Part shown: positions 28,225 through 36,605 of the stretch, in pieces
Position numbering within the stretch: the first letter of the stretch is position 1
Layout: every line of letters begins with the position of its first letter
Source: Methylohalomonas sp034521715
GTDB taxonomy: Bacteria; Pseudomonadota; Gammaproteobacteria; Methylohalomonadales; Methylohalomonadaceae
Length of the DNA stretch: 64,000 nucleotides
Assembly (NCBI GenBank): GCA_034521715.1
Contig: JAXHLY010000003.1
Location: 124,001 to 188,000 of the forward strand
Reading direction: 5' to 3'
Translations under genes and position numbers: made by a program
Notes under the pieces: model-generated
Seen by the model: the letters and a program-made list of their open reading frames with translations, nothing else
Databases searched by the model: none
What the model was told of the DNA's origin: nothing

Positions 28225-31106
28225 ATGGATACCATTCGCATACGCGGTGCGCGCACGCACAACCTTAAGAGTATTGACCTGGATCTGCCCCGGGACCGTC
28301 TGATTGTCATCACCGGTCTGTCCGGTTCCGGCAAGTCGTCACTGGCATTTGACACCATTTATGCCGATGGCCAGCGCCGCTATGTCGAGTCACTGTCGGC
28401 CTACGCGCGCCAGTTTCTGTCGATGATGGAAAAACCCGATGTCGATCACATCGAGGGCCTGTCGCCGGCAATTTCCATCGAACAGAAGTCGACTTCGCAC
28501 AATCCGCGCTCGACTGTCGGCACGATCACCGAGATCTACGACTATCTGCGGCTGCTGTACGCGCGCGTCGGTGAGCCGCGCTGTCCCGTGCATGGTGAAA
28601 CCCTGGCGGCGCAGAGCATCAGCCAGATGGTCGATACTGTGCTGGCACGTCCCGAGGGTGAGAAGCTCATGCTGCTGGCACCGGTGATACAGGGTCGCAA
28701 GGGCGAGCATGTGCAGGTACTCGAGGGTTTGCGCGCCGAGGGCTTCGTGCGTGCGCGTGTCAACGGTGAGGTGATCGAACTCGACGAGACCGAGTCGCTG
28801 GCGCTGGAGCGCTACAAGAAACACGATATCGAAGCGGTTGTGGATCGTTTCAAGGTCCGCGAGGACATGAAACAGCGGCTGGCGGAATCGTTTGAAACGG
28901 CCATTCGCATCTCCGGCGGCCTGGCAAGTGTTGCACCGATGGAAGGCAAGGGCGAGGAACTGCTGTTCTCGGCTCTGCATGCCTGTCCGCACTGCGGCTA
29001 CAGCATCAGCGAACTCGAACCCAAGATGTTCTCCTTCAACAACCCCGCCGGTGCCTGTCCGAACTGCGACGGGCTTGGCGTGATCCAGTTTTTCGATCCG
29101 GACCTGGTCGTGCAGGACAAGAACCTGAGCCTGCCGGGCGGCGCTATCCGCGGCTGGGACCGGCGTAATGCCTATTACTACAATCTTATCCAGTCACTGG
29201 CGAAACACTACAAGTTCAATATTGACACGCCGTTCGGCGATCTGCCGAAGAAAACCCGTGACGTCATTCTGTACGGCAGCGGCGACGAGGAGATCCAGTT
29301 CACTTACCTGAATCCGCGCCAGGGCAAGGTGAAACGCAAGCATCCGTTCGAGGGCGTGGTACCGAATATGCAGCGGCGCTATCACGAGACCGACTCGCAG
29401 ATGATCCGCGAGGAACTGGTGCGTTACCAGGCCAGCCAGCCTTGTCCGCAGTGCGAGGGCAGCCGCCTGAACGAGGCGGCGCGCAATGTGTTCATCGGCA
29501 ATCATCGGTTGCCGGATATTACCGCGATGCCGGTCGGCCATGCCGAGGCATTTTTCAACGAACTGAAACTCGAGGGCCGGCGCAGGGAGATCGCCGCCAA
29601 GATACTCAAGGAAGTCGGCGAACGGCTGAAGTTCCTGATGAATGTCGGCCTTGATTACCTGACACTGGATCGCAGCGCCGAATCGCTATCCGGTGGCGAG
29701 GCGCAGCGCATTCGCCTGGCGAGCCAGATCGGCGCCGGCCTGGTCGGTGTCATGTACATTCTCGATGAACCGTCCATCGGCCTGCACCAGCGTGACAACC
29801 AGCGCCTGCTGGCGACGCTCAGGCATCTGCGCGATCTCGGTAACACGGTGATCGTCGTCGAGCATGATGAAGAGGCGATCACCGAGGCGGATCACGTGGT
29901 CGATATGGGTCCCGGCGCCGGTGTGCATGGCGGCCGCGTCGTAGCCCAGGGCAGGCCCGAGGATATTGCTGCTCACGAAACCTCGCTGACCGGCCAGTAC
30001 CTGTCCAGGCGCAGGGTCATTCCGGTGCCCGGCAAGCGCACGCCCGCCGACAGCAAGTGCATGATCAGGCTTACCGGCGCCACCGCCAACAACCTCAAGT
30101 CGGTGACACTGGAACTGCCGGTCGGCCTGATGACCTGTGTCACCGGCGTATCCGGTTCCGGCAAGTCAACGCTGATCAATGACACGCTGTATCGTATTGT
30201 TGCCCGCGAACTGAACGGCGCCAGTGAACAGCCGGCGGCATATAAAACCATCAAGGGCCTGGATTTGATCGACAAGGTCGGCTCAACATCCGATCGAGCC
30301 CGCATATCGGACGCACTGCGCGCGCATCGAATCCGGCGACGTATACTGGCCTGTTCACGCCGATCCGCGAACTGTTCGCCGCGACACCCGAGGCGCGTTC
30401 GCGCGGCTATCAGCCGGGGCGTTTCAGTTTCAACGTCAAGGGCGGCCGCTGCGAAGCCTGTCAGGGCGACGGCGACATCAAGGTGGAGATGCATTTCCTG
30501 CCGGATATCTACGTGCCTTGCGATGTCTGCAAGGGCCAGCGCTACAATCGCGAGACGCTGGATGTGCGTTACAAGGGCAAGAATATCCACGAAGTGCTGG
30601 ACATGACCGTTGAGGAGGCGCGTGCCTTTTTCGATCCGGTGCCGGTGGTGGCGCGCAAGCTGCAGACACTGATGGATGTCGGCCTGTCCTATATCCGCCT
30701 GGGCCAGAATGCGACCACGCTGTCGGGCGGCGAGGCCCAGCGCATCAAACTGTCACGCGAGCTGTCGAAACGCGATACCGGTCGCACGCTGTACATACTC
30801 GACGAGCCGACAACCGGCCTGCATTTCCAGGATATTCAGCAACTGTTGAACGTGCTGCACCGGCTGCGCGATCACGGCAACAGCGTTGTCGTGATCGAAC
30901 ACAATCTCGATGTTATCAAGACCGCCGACTGGATCATCGACCTGGGGCCGGAAGGCGGTGATCGCGGCGGCGAGATCATCGCCACGGGCACGCCCGAGGA
31001 TGTCGCTGCGGTCGAAGTTTCACATACCGGTCGCTACCTGCAGTCGATGCTCAATATCAAGCCACGAGGACGGAAACGCCAGCCGTCGCTGGCTGTGTCC
31101 GGTTAG
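28225..31106 (+). CDS. uvrA: excinuclease ABC subunit A (frameshift near 30290-30365)
   Basis: DNA-damage recognition ATPase of nucleotide excision repair. Two ABC modules are seen: Walker A GLSGSGKSS and GVSGSGKST, signatures LSGGEAQRIRLASQ and LSGGEAQRIKLSREL, Walker B MYILDEPSIGLHQRD and LYILDEPTTGLHFQD. Zinc sites are CPHC...CPNC in the first module and CEAC...CDVC in the second. Between IDKV (about 30285) and RFSFNVKGGRCEAC the frame changes twice; the expected NPATYTGLFTPIRELFA is readable in a third frame, so nothing is missing. The span of about 960 codons matches UvrA. Confidence 0.96.
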
Positions 31107-31156
31107 GCAATTCTGTTACTCTCAAATATAAATGATGATCTGACGGAGGCTCGGTA

Positions 31157-31378
31157 ATGGTTAATCAGGAAGAAAGCCGTGAGGATCTGCAACGCCAGCG
31201 GGATGAACTGCTGGAACGTATTGATGCCATCAAGCGCGATTATGCCAGCGGGCTGGACCAGGACATGGAGGAACAGGCTCAGCAACTGGAAAATGCCGAG
31301 GTGCTCGAGGCATTGCTGAAGCAGGCCTATGATGAACTGGCCGTGATCGATCGCAAGCTCAACGAGTTCAATCGGTGA
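31157..31378 (+). CDS. small coiled-coil protein, unknown
   Basis: A 73-residue, strongly charged helical protein (SREDLQRQRDELLERIDAIKR ... EVLEALLKQAYDELAVIDRKLNEF). GGAGG lies about 7 bases before ATG 31157, so translation is credible. The pattern recalls the N-terminal coiled coil of DksA/TraR proteins, but there is no zinc finger. It follows uvrA by 50 bp on the same strand and may be co-transcribed. Function unknown. Confidence 0.65.
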   Translation: MVNQEESREDLQRQRDELLERIDAIKRDYASGLDQDMEEQAQQLENAEVLEALLKQAYDELAVIDRKLNEFNR

Positions 31379-31405
31379 TGGCCGTCATCAGTCGTTTGTC
31401 CTTTC

Positions 31406-31541
31406 TAAGGAAGCTCTGAATAATCCCCGCATGTCATTCCGACCAACGGGAGATACTGTTTAACTTATTTATTTACAAAAAGCTATTTGCACAAGGATTT
31501 CTCGCTGCGCTCGAAATGACAAATTACTTCAGAGCTCCCTA
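31406..31541. repeat. composite inverted repeat: AGGAAGCTCTGAATAAT outer arms with GTCATTCCGA core
   Basis: The outer arms AAGGAAGCTCTGAATAAT and AATTACTTCAGAGCTCCCT pair. The inner arms GTCATTCCGACCAACGGGAG and CTCGCTGCGCTCGAAATGAC pair. The AT-rich centre (31455-31490) is unique to this copy. A further partial copy (GGTTTCGACATGACA) lies near 31628-31642. Confidence 0.75.
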
Positions 31542-31666
31542 ATGAACGTGAGAAAACTCGTGTTTCTGCTGGGAGATATCTTGAAATCCCTCGCAGCGAT
31601 CGGGACGCCGGTGGATTTTTCAGCCACTTCGTGGTTTCGACATGACACAGCGTTTTATCATGTACT

Positions 31667-32318
31667 TCAGTTCAGGTGGCTGCCGAGGCTGTGGGCGTAG
31701 ATAATGATAATAGGTGCCTGCAGGATCAACAGCAGGACATTACTGATCATCTCGTGACTGCCGGTGACATGCCAGCGCGCGTCCATGTCGTGTCCCAGGT
31801 ATTCACCCGCCAGTACTGATACCTGATAGGCTACCCACGCCACAACCGCCAGCGAAATGACCGTCAGCCAACCGGGCCAGTAGGCGGACAGCGCTAGCAT
31901 GGTGGTTCGGTATCCAGCTTGAAGATCTAGGGCCACCGCCGTCAATGCCCTGCAGGGGCAGCGTCAGTGCATGCCAGTCACCCATCACCGGGATCAGCGG
32001 CAGGATCACGGACAGTGACTAAACAGCAGGTTGATCGAACCGAATGCCGCGACCACTGTCCACCGACAGTATGGCAATCAGCATCCGGCGCCGCTGTGTA
32101 TGCCGTACAGCTCCGGCCAGGCCAGGGCAATGAATAACAACAGTAACAGAATTCGCAGCCAACGGCATGGCGACGTGTTCCCATTGCCATTGCAGCAATT
32201 TCGATGGCAGACGGGCTTCGATCAGCCATACCAGCGGCATGAGGACAAGGCCGCCGAGCGTGAACAGGGCAATTGCCAGCCACAGGGCCGGCTGCAGAAA
32301 TGTTTCCGCCAGGGACAT
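31667..32318 (-). CDS. hypothetical integral membrane protein (frameshifted)
   Basis: The start MSLAETFLQPALWLAIALFTL begins a hydrophobic protein with about five to six TM segments spread over three frames: LGGLVLMPLVWLIEARLPSK in the first, LLLLLFIALAWPELYG and SLILPLIPVMGDWHALTLPLQG in others, and finally GWLTVISLAVVAWVAYQVSVL with LLLILQAPIIIIYAHSLGS to the stop at 31667. Joined length is about 217 residues. No family recognised. It stands opposite to the PfkB kinase gene. Confidence 0.6.
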
Positions 32319-32597
32319 TGGTATGATCAGTATTGTGTACTATTACGATACCGGAACATTGTATCCACCTGAAATAACAAGGCAGGCCAGCCATGGGGCC
32401 GGCGGAGAACAAATTTGCGGAAAATGTTATAATTTTGCGCTTAAGAAATCTTTTACTGACAGAATCGGCTGTAACTTCCTGTATATAAAAAAATTGGCGG
32501 GAGGTTGGTAAAACAGATGCAATTATCGCAGGCCGGCTTTGCCAGCAATGAATTTTCGATTTTAAAACCTAAATTTGAATGCAAGGACTGATTGGTT

Positions 32598-33532
32598 ATG
32601 TCAGCACTTATTTGCGGCTCGTTCGCTTTCGACAACATTATGGTTTTCCCGGATCGGTTCAAGAGACCATATCCTGCCGGAGAAGGTCCATATCCTGAAT
32701 GTTTCCTTTCCTGGTGCCGGAAATGCGCCGACAGTTCGGCGGCTGTGCCGGTAATATTGCTTACAATCTGAAGCTGTTGGGTGGTGCGCCTCTGCCAATG
32801 GCCACAGTCGGTTCGGACTTTGACGATTATTCGGCATGGCTCGACAAGCACGCGATCCCGCGCGATCACATCAAGGTCATCGACAGCGAGTTCACCGGCC
32901 AGGCTTTCATCACGACCGACCTCGATGACAACCAGATAACGGCCTTCCATCCGGGTGCCATGCAGCATGCCCATACCCAGAAGGTCAGTGATGCCAAAGG
33001 CGTGAAGATCGGTATCGTGTCACCGGATGGCCGTGACGGCATGTTGCAGCATGCCGAACAGTTTGCCGAGGCCGGTATCCCGTTCATTTTCGATCCGGGC
33101 CAGGGCATGCCCATGTTCGATGGCGATGAACTGCAGAAGTTTGTCGAACTCGCTACCTACGTGACACTGAACGATTATGAATGGCAGCTGCTGCGCGAGC
33201 GCACCGGCCTGAGTGAAAAGCAGGTGGCCGACAGGGTAGATGCACTGATCATTACCCGCGGCGGTGACGGTTCCGACATTTATGTCGGCAAGGAACATCA
33301 TCAGATCCCGAGCGCCAAACCGGAAGCGATTAACGACCCGACTGGCTGCGGTGATGCCTATCGTGCCGGCCTGTTGTACGGTTTCGAGCAGGAACTGGAC
33401 TGGCCGACAATCGGCCGTATCGCCTCACTGCTGGGTTCCATCAAGATTGCCAAGCACGGCACCCAGAATCATTCGTTTACGGTGGATGAGTTCCAGGACA
33501 GGTTCAACAAGGCGTTTGGATATAAATTCTGA
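32598..33532 (+). CDS. PfkB/adenosine-kinase-like carbohydrate kinase (frameshifted near its start)
   Basis: Ribokinase-superfamily sugar or nucleoside kinase. The start MSALICGSFAFDNIMVFPDRF is followed in the next frame by the equivalent of DHILPEKVHILNVSF, then by an uninterrupted frame from 32699 containing RQFGGCAGNIAYNLKLLG. The catalytic motif is DPTGCGDAYRAGLL (the usual DTxGAGD with Cys), and NDYEW is the conserved strand. Shifts lie near 32665 and 32710. The GGCAGN and C-terminal features are closest to bacterial adenosine-kinase-like PfkB proteins. Substrate cannot be settled by eye. A strong terminator follows. Confidence 0.85.
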
Positions 33533-33562
33533 ATCCGATAGAAGATATAAACCAACAATCGA

Positions 33563-33590
33563 GAGCCGGCGAACGCCGGCTCTTTTTTTT
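33563..33590 (+). terminator. rho-independent terminator after PfkB kinase gene
   Basis: GAGCCGGC-gaac-GCCGGCTC followed by eight T residues, starting 30 bp after the stop codon. Confidence 0.93.
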
Positions 33591-33593
33591 GAA

Positions 33594-33747
33594 AGTCCGC
33601 CAATGAACGCAAATACACACAAAGGATACGAAATCCAGTCAACCAAAACTGTCATTTCGACCAACGGGAGAAATCTCTCTCAGGATTTCTCGCTAGGCTC
33701 GAAATGACAAAGAGATATTTGCGTTCATTCGCGTGTATTTGCGGACT
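33594..33747. repeat. composite nested inverted repeat, copy A (left of HbpS gene)
   Basis: The outer arms AGTCCGCCAATGAACGCAAA and TTTGCG...TATTTGCGGACT pair. Nested inside at 33651-33707 is a GTCATTTCGACCAACGGGAG...GCTCGAAATGAC element. The junction GAAATCCAGTCAACCAAAACT before the inner element is shared, except for one base, with copy B at 34201-34351, so the inner element sits at the same site in both. Confidence 0.85.
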
Positions 33748-33750
33748 GTG

Positions 33751-34173
33751 TTATTTTTTCGTGTCGCTGCCGATGGCGTTGGCACCGGCAATGGCGCAGA
33801 CATTGTCTTCATCCGGCGCGCCGCCGCCGATGCCGATGGCGCCAATGACATGACTGTCCTTCCAGATCGGTACACCGCCTGGACTCGGCAGGGCCTGGGC
33901 CGGCATGACGCTGGGCAGGGAATACCACAGCAGCGGGTTCTGATCCTTGTTCTCGGTGATATCGGTCGTCGAGCGGCGGAACGAGGCCGCAGCCATGGCC
34001 TTGGCACGCGAGGTATCAAACGTAAAGAAACCGGCACCGTCGGCGCGTGAATAGAAAACCAGCCGGCCGGCTTCATCCACTACTGAAACGCTCATCGGTT
34101 TTTCGAATTGCTTGCTTGCCTCGTGCGCGGTCTCGGCGGCCATCCGGGCCATCTCCAGCGTCATCTCGATCAT
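33751..34173 (-). CDS. GlcG/HbpS-family (heme-binding) protein
   Basis: Intact 140-residue protein of the GlcG/HbpS fold (IPR005624 group). EMARMAAETAHEASKQFEKP, VSVVDEAGRLVFYSRADGAG, SRAKAMAAASFRR and the Gly-rich VIGAIGIGGGAPDEDN are characteristic. HbpS of Streptomyces binds heme and senses redox stress; GlcG accompanies glycolate oxidation; neither partner is present here. Its stop and start lie within 4 and 28 bp of two near-identical composite repeats, so the gene sits alone in a repeat-bounded cassette. Confidence 0.88.
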   Translation of the reverse strand: MIEMTLEMARMAAETAHEASKQFEKPMSVSVVDEAGRLVFYSRADGAGFFTFDTSRAKAMAAASFRRSTTDITENKDQNPLLWYSLPSVMPAQALPSPGGVPIWKDSHVIGAIGIGGGAPDEDNVCAIAGANAIGSDTKK

Positions 34174-34200
34174 GACAGTATCCTCTTGCTAATTATTTTT

Positions 34201-34351
34201 CCGCAAATGAACGCGAATAAACGCAAAGGATATGAAATCCAGTCAACCAAAACTGTCATTTCGACCAACGGGAGAAATCTTTAACAGGATTTCTCGCTAC
34301 GCTCGAAATGACAAAGAGATATTCGCGTTTATTGGCGTGCATTCGCGGACT
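34201..34351. repeat. composite nested inverted repeat, copy B (right of HbpS gene)
   Basis: The outer arms CCGCAAATGAACGCGAATAA and TTTATTGGCGTGCATTCGCGG pair. The nested GTCATTTCGA element is at 34255-34312. It is in the same orientation as copy A and is highly similar over about 150 bp. Confidence 0.85.
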
Positions 34352-34374
34352 GTTTTGTTGTTTTGAAAATAACG

Positions 34375-34400
34375 AGGCCCGCTGCCGTGACAGCGGGCCT
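34375..34400 (-). terminator. terminator of pckG
   Basis: AGGCCCGCTG-ccgtga-CAGCGGGCCT, a perfect 10-bp stem; on the minus strand it is followed by a T-rich stretch. It lies 50 bp behind the pckG stop. Confidence 0.8.
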
Positions 34401-34450
34401 TGTCTGTCACACTACTGAAGCCTGCTATGCAGCCTTGGTGCTGGCAGCAC

Positions 34451-36277
34451 TCAGGTCCCAGACCTCCGGCGAGTTGTCACTCTGGACAGGAACAGTTCCA
34501 GTTCCAGTTCCATCTCGCGCGGCAGGTGGTCGCCGAACTTGGCAAAGAATTCGCGCTGTTCCGCGGCTTCTTTCTCGGCCTCTTCGCGGCTGACGTTCAT
34601 GATTTCGTAGTAACGTTCAGCCGGGAAATTCAGGCCTTCCCAGTTCAGCGCTTCATACGGCGGTACCCAGCCGATCGGGCTCTGGATAGCCTGGGCGCGG
34701 CCATGGCAGCGGTCGACGATCCATTTCAGTGCGCGCATATTCTCGCCGAAGCCCGGCCAGATAAACTTGCCGTTCTCGTCCTTGCGGAACCAGTTGACCC
34801 GGAAAATCAGCGGCGGTGTGGCTACCTTGCTGCGGCCGATCTTCAGCCAGTGAGCCCAGTAGTCGGCCATGTTGTAACCGCAGAACGGCAGCATGGCCAT
34901 TGGATCGCGGCGCATCGCCGCCTGGCCCACGGCCGCTGCGGTTGCCTCGGAGCCCATAGTCGCGGCTAGATAGACACCATGCTCCCAGTCGTTGGACTGG
35001 AACACCAGCGGGAAATTCTTGCTGATGCGGCCGCCGAAGATGAACGCGCTGATCGGCACGCCTTCGGGATTTTCCCAGTTCGGGTCGACCGACGGGCACT
35101 GGCTGGCCGGTGCGGTGAAGCGGGCATTCGGATGCGCCGCCGGGGTTTCGGATTCCGGAGTCCAGTCGTTGCCCTTCCAGTCAATCAGGTGTGCCGGCGG
35201 TTCCTTGGTCATGCCTTCCCACCAGACATCGCCGTCATCGGTGAGCGCGCAGTTGGCGAACAGGCAGTTTTCCTTCAGGGTCAACATGGCGTTTGGATTC
35301 GACTCCATGTTGGTGCCAGGGGCAACACCGAAATAACCGGCTTCCGGATTGATGGCGCGGAACTTACCGTCCTTGCCGGGCTTGATCCAGGCAATGTCGT
35401 CACCGATGGTGCTGACTTTCCAGCCGTCAAAGCCCTTGGGCGGGATCAGCATGGCGAAGTTGGTCTTGCCGCAGGCACTGGGAAAGGCGGCCGAGACATA
35501 GGTTTTTTCGCCTTCGGGTGATTCCACGCCGAGGATCAGCATGTGTTCGGCCAGCCAGCCTTCGTCACGCGCCATCACCGAGGCGATGCGCAGGGCGAAG
35601 CACTTCTTGCCCAGCAGCGCATTGCCGCCGTAACCGCTGCCGAATGACCAGATTTCGCGGCTTTCCGGGAAATGCGTGATGTACTTGGTGTCATTGCACG
35701 GCCAGGCAGTGTCTTCCTGTCCCGGCTCCAGGGGTGCACCGACGGAATGCACGCAGGGAACGAATTCACCGTCACCGAGTGCATCCAGCGCCTGCTGGCC
35801 CATGCGGGTCATGATGCGCTGGTTGATGGCAACGTATGCCGAATCGCTGATCTCGACGCCGATATGGGCGATCGGTGAGCCGATCGGTCCCATGCTGAAC
35901 GGGATCACGTACATGGTACGGCCCTTCATGCAACCGTCGAACAGACCCTTGAGAATGTCACGCATCTCATTCGGGTCCATCCAGTTGTTGGTCGGGCCGG
36001 CATCCTCCTCTTTTTCGCTGCAGATATAGGTCCGATCCTCGACCCGGGCGACGTCGCTGGGATGCGAACGTGCCAGGAAGCTGTTCGGGCGTTTTTCCGG
36101 GTTCAGGCGGATCAGCGAGCCTTTCTGAACGAGTTCCTCGCACAGTCGGTCGTATTCTTCCTGCGAACCGTCGCACCAGTAAATCTCGTCGGGCTTGCAC
36201 AGTGCGGCGATTTCATCGACCCAGGCGAGCAACCGCTTGTTGCTGGTCCTTTTCTGGCCATCGTGTTTGGCGGTCAT
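34451..36277 (-). CDS. pckG: phosphoenolpyruvate carboxykinase (GTP)
   Basis: Intact 608-residue GTP-dependent PEPCK (oxaloacetate + GTP to PEP + GDP + CO2), the gluconeogenic enzyme. Seen: RSHPSDVARVEDRTYICSE near the N-terminus, MYVIPFSMGPIGSP, the P-loop with catalytic Cys FPSACGKTNFAML (about 265-277), TIGDDIAWIK for metal binding, and WFRKDENGKFIWPGFGENMR. The length fits the GTP family and not the shorter ATP family. GAGAGG precedes the ATG by 8 bases. The last ten residues (SRVTTRRRSGT) look atypical and might be frameshifted. Together with pyk it allows control of flux around PEP. Confidence 0.97.
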   Translation of the reverse strand: MTAKHDGQKRTSNKRLLAWVDEIAALCKPDEIYWCDGSQEEYDRLCEELVQKGSLIRLNPEKRPNSFLARSHPSDVARVEDRTYICSEKEEDAGPTNNWMDPNEMRDILKGLFDGCMKGRTMYVIPFSMGPIGSPIAHIGVEISDSAYVAINQRIMTRMGQQALDALGDGEFVPCVHSVGAPLEPGQEDTAWPCNDTKYITHFPESREIWSFGSGYGGNALLGKKCFALRIASVMARDEGWLAEHMLILGVESPEGEKTYVSAAFPSACGKTNFAMLIPPKGFDGWKVSTIGDDIAWIKPGKDGKFRAINPEAGYFGVAPGTNMESNPNAMLTLKENCLFANCALTDDGDVWWEGMTKEPPAHLIDWKGNDWTPESETPAAHPNARFTAPASQCPSVDPNWENPEGVPISAFIFGGRISKNFPLVFQSNDWEHGVYLAATMGSEATAAAVGQAAMRRDPMAMLPFCGYNMADYWAHWLKIGRSKVATPPLIFRVNWFRKDENGKFIWPGFGENMRALKWIVDRCHGRAQAIQSPIGWVPPYEALNWEGLNFPAERYYEIMNVSREEAEKEAAEQREFFAKFGDHLPREMELELELFLSRVTTRRRSGT

Positions 36278-36335
36278 GCGTCAACCTCTCTATTCTCTTG
36301 GCTTTATTTGTGAATTATTAATAATTTTTATATCA

Positions 36336-36469
36336 AGCCCGGTTCGGGCTGTCTCACTCCTCATGCCGGGTATGGTATGGGGGTCCTGGAGTCTGGCGCG
36401 GGCGAGCCTTTACGAGCAACAACTCGTCCTGACAGGGGAAGGGGACACCGCGGCCATACCATACCCGGC
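36336..36469. repeat. 16-bp perfect inverted repeat and small hairpin upstream of pckG
   Basis: GCCGGGTATGGTATGG (36365-36380) is perfectly complementary to 36454-36469, separated by 73 bp; a smaller hairpin AGCCCG-gtt-CGGGCT is at 36336-36350. The block lies in the 328-bp gap between the DUF255 gene and pckG, in the likely pckG leader or promoter zone. The remaining 36470-36605 has no recognisable content. Confidence 0.7.
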
Positions 36470-36605
36470 GGCCCGGACAGGGCTGCAAGCAATCTGGCGG
36501 CAGATACCCCGATGCCCCCTGGGCGGTTCTGCAGGCCGGTCGTTTGCAGCGATCCGGACCTCTGAATTACCGATTCTGCCGAAAGGGATGCCGGTCAGCA
36601 ACTAT

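Noticed and set aside
27990..28358. N-terminal extension of SSB
   Set aside because: It would overlap the uvrA start, is not part of SSB, and the ATG at 27989 gives the standard protein.
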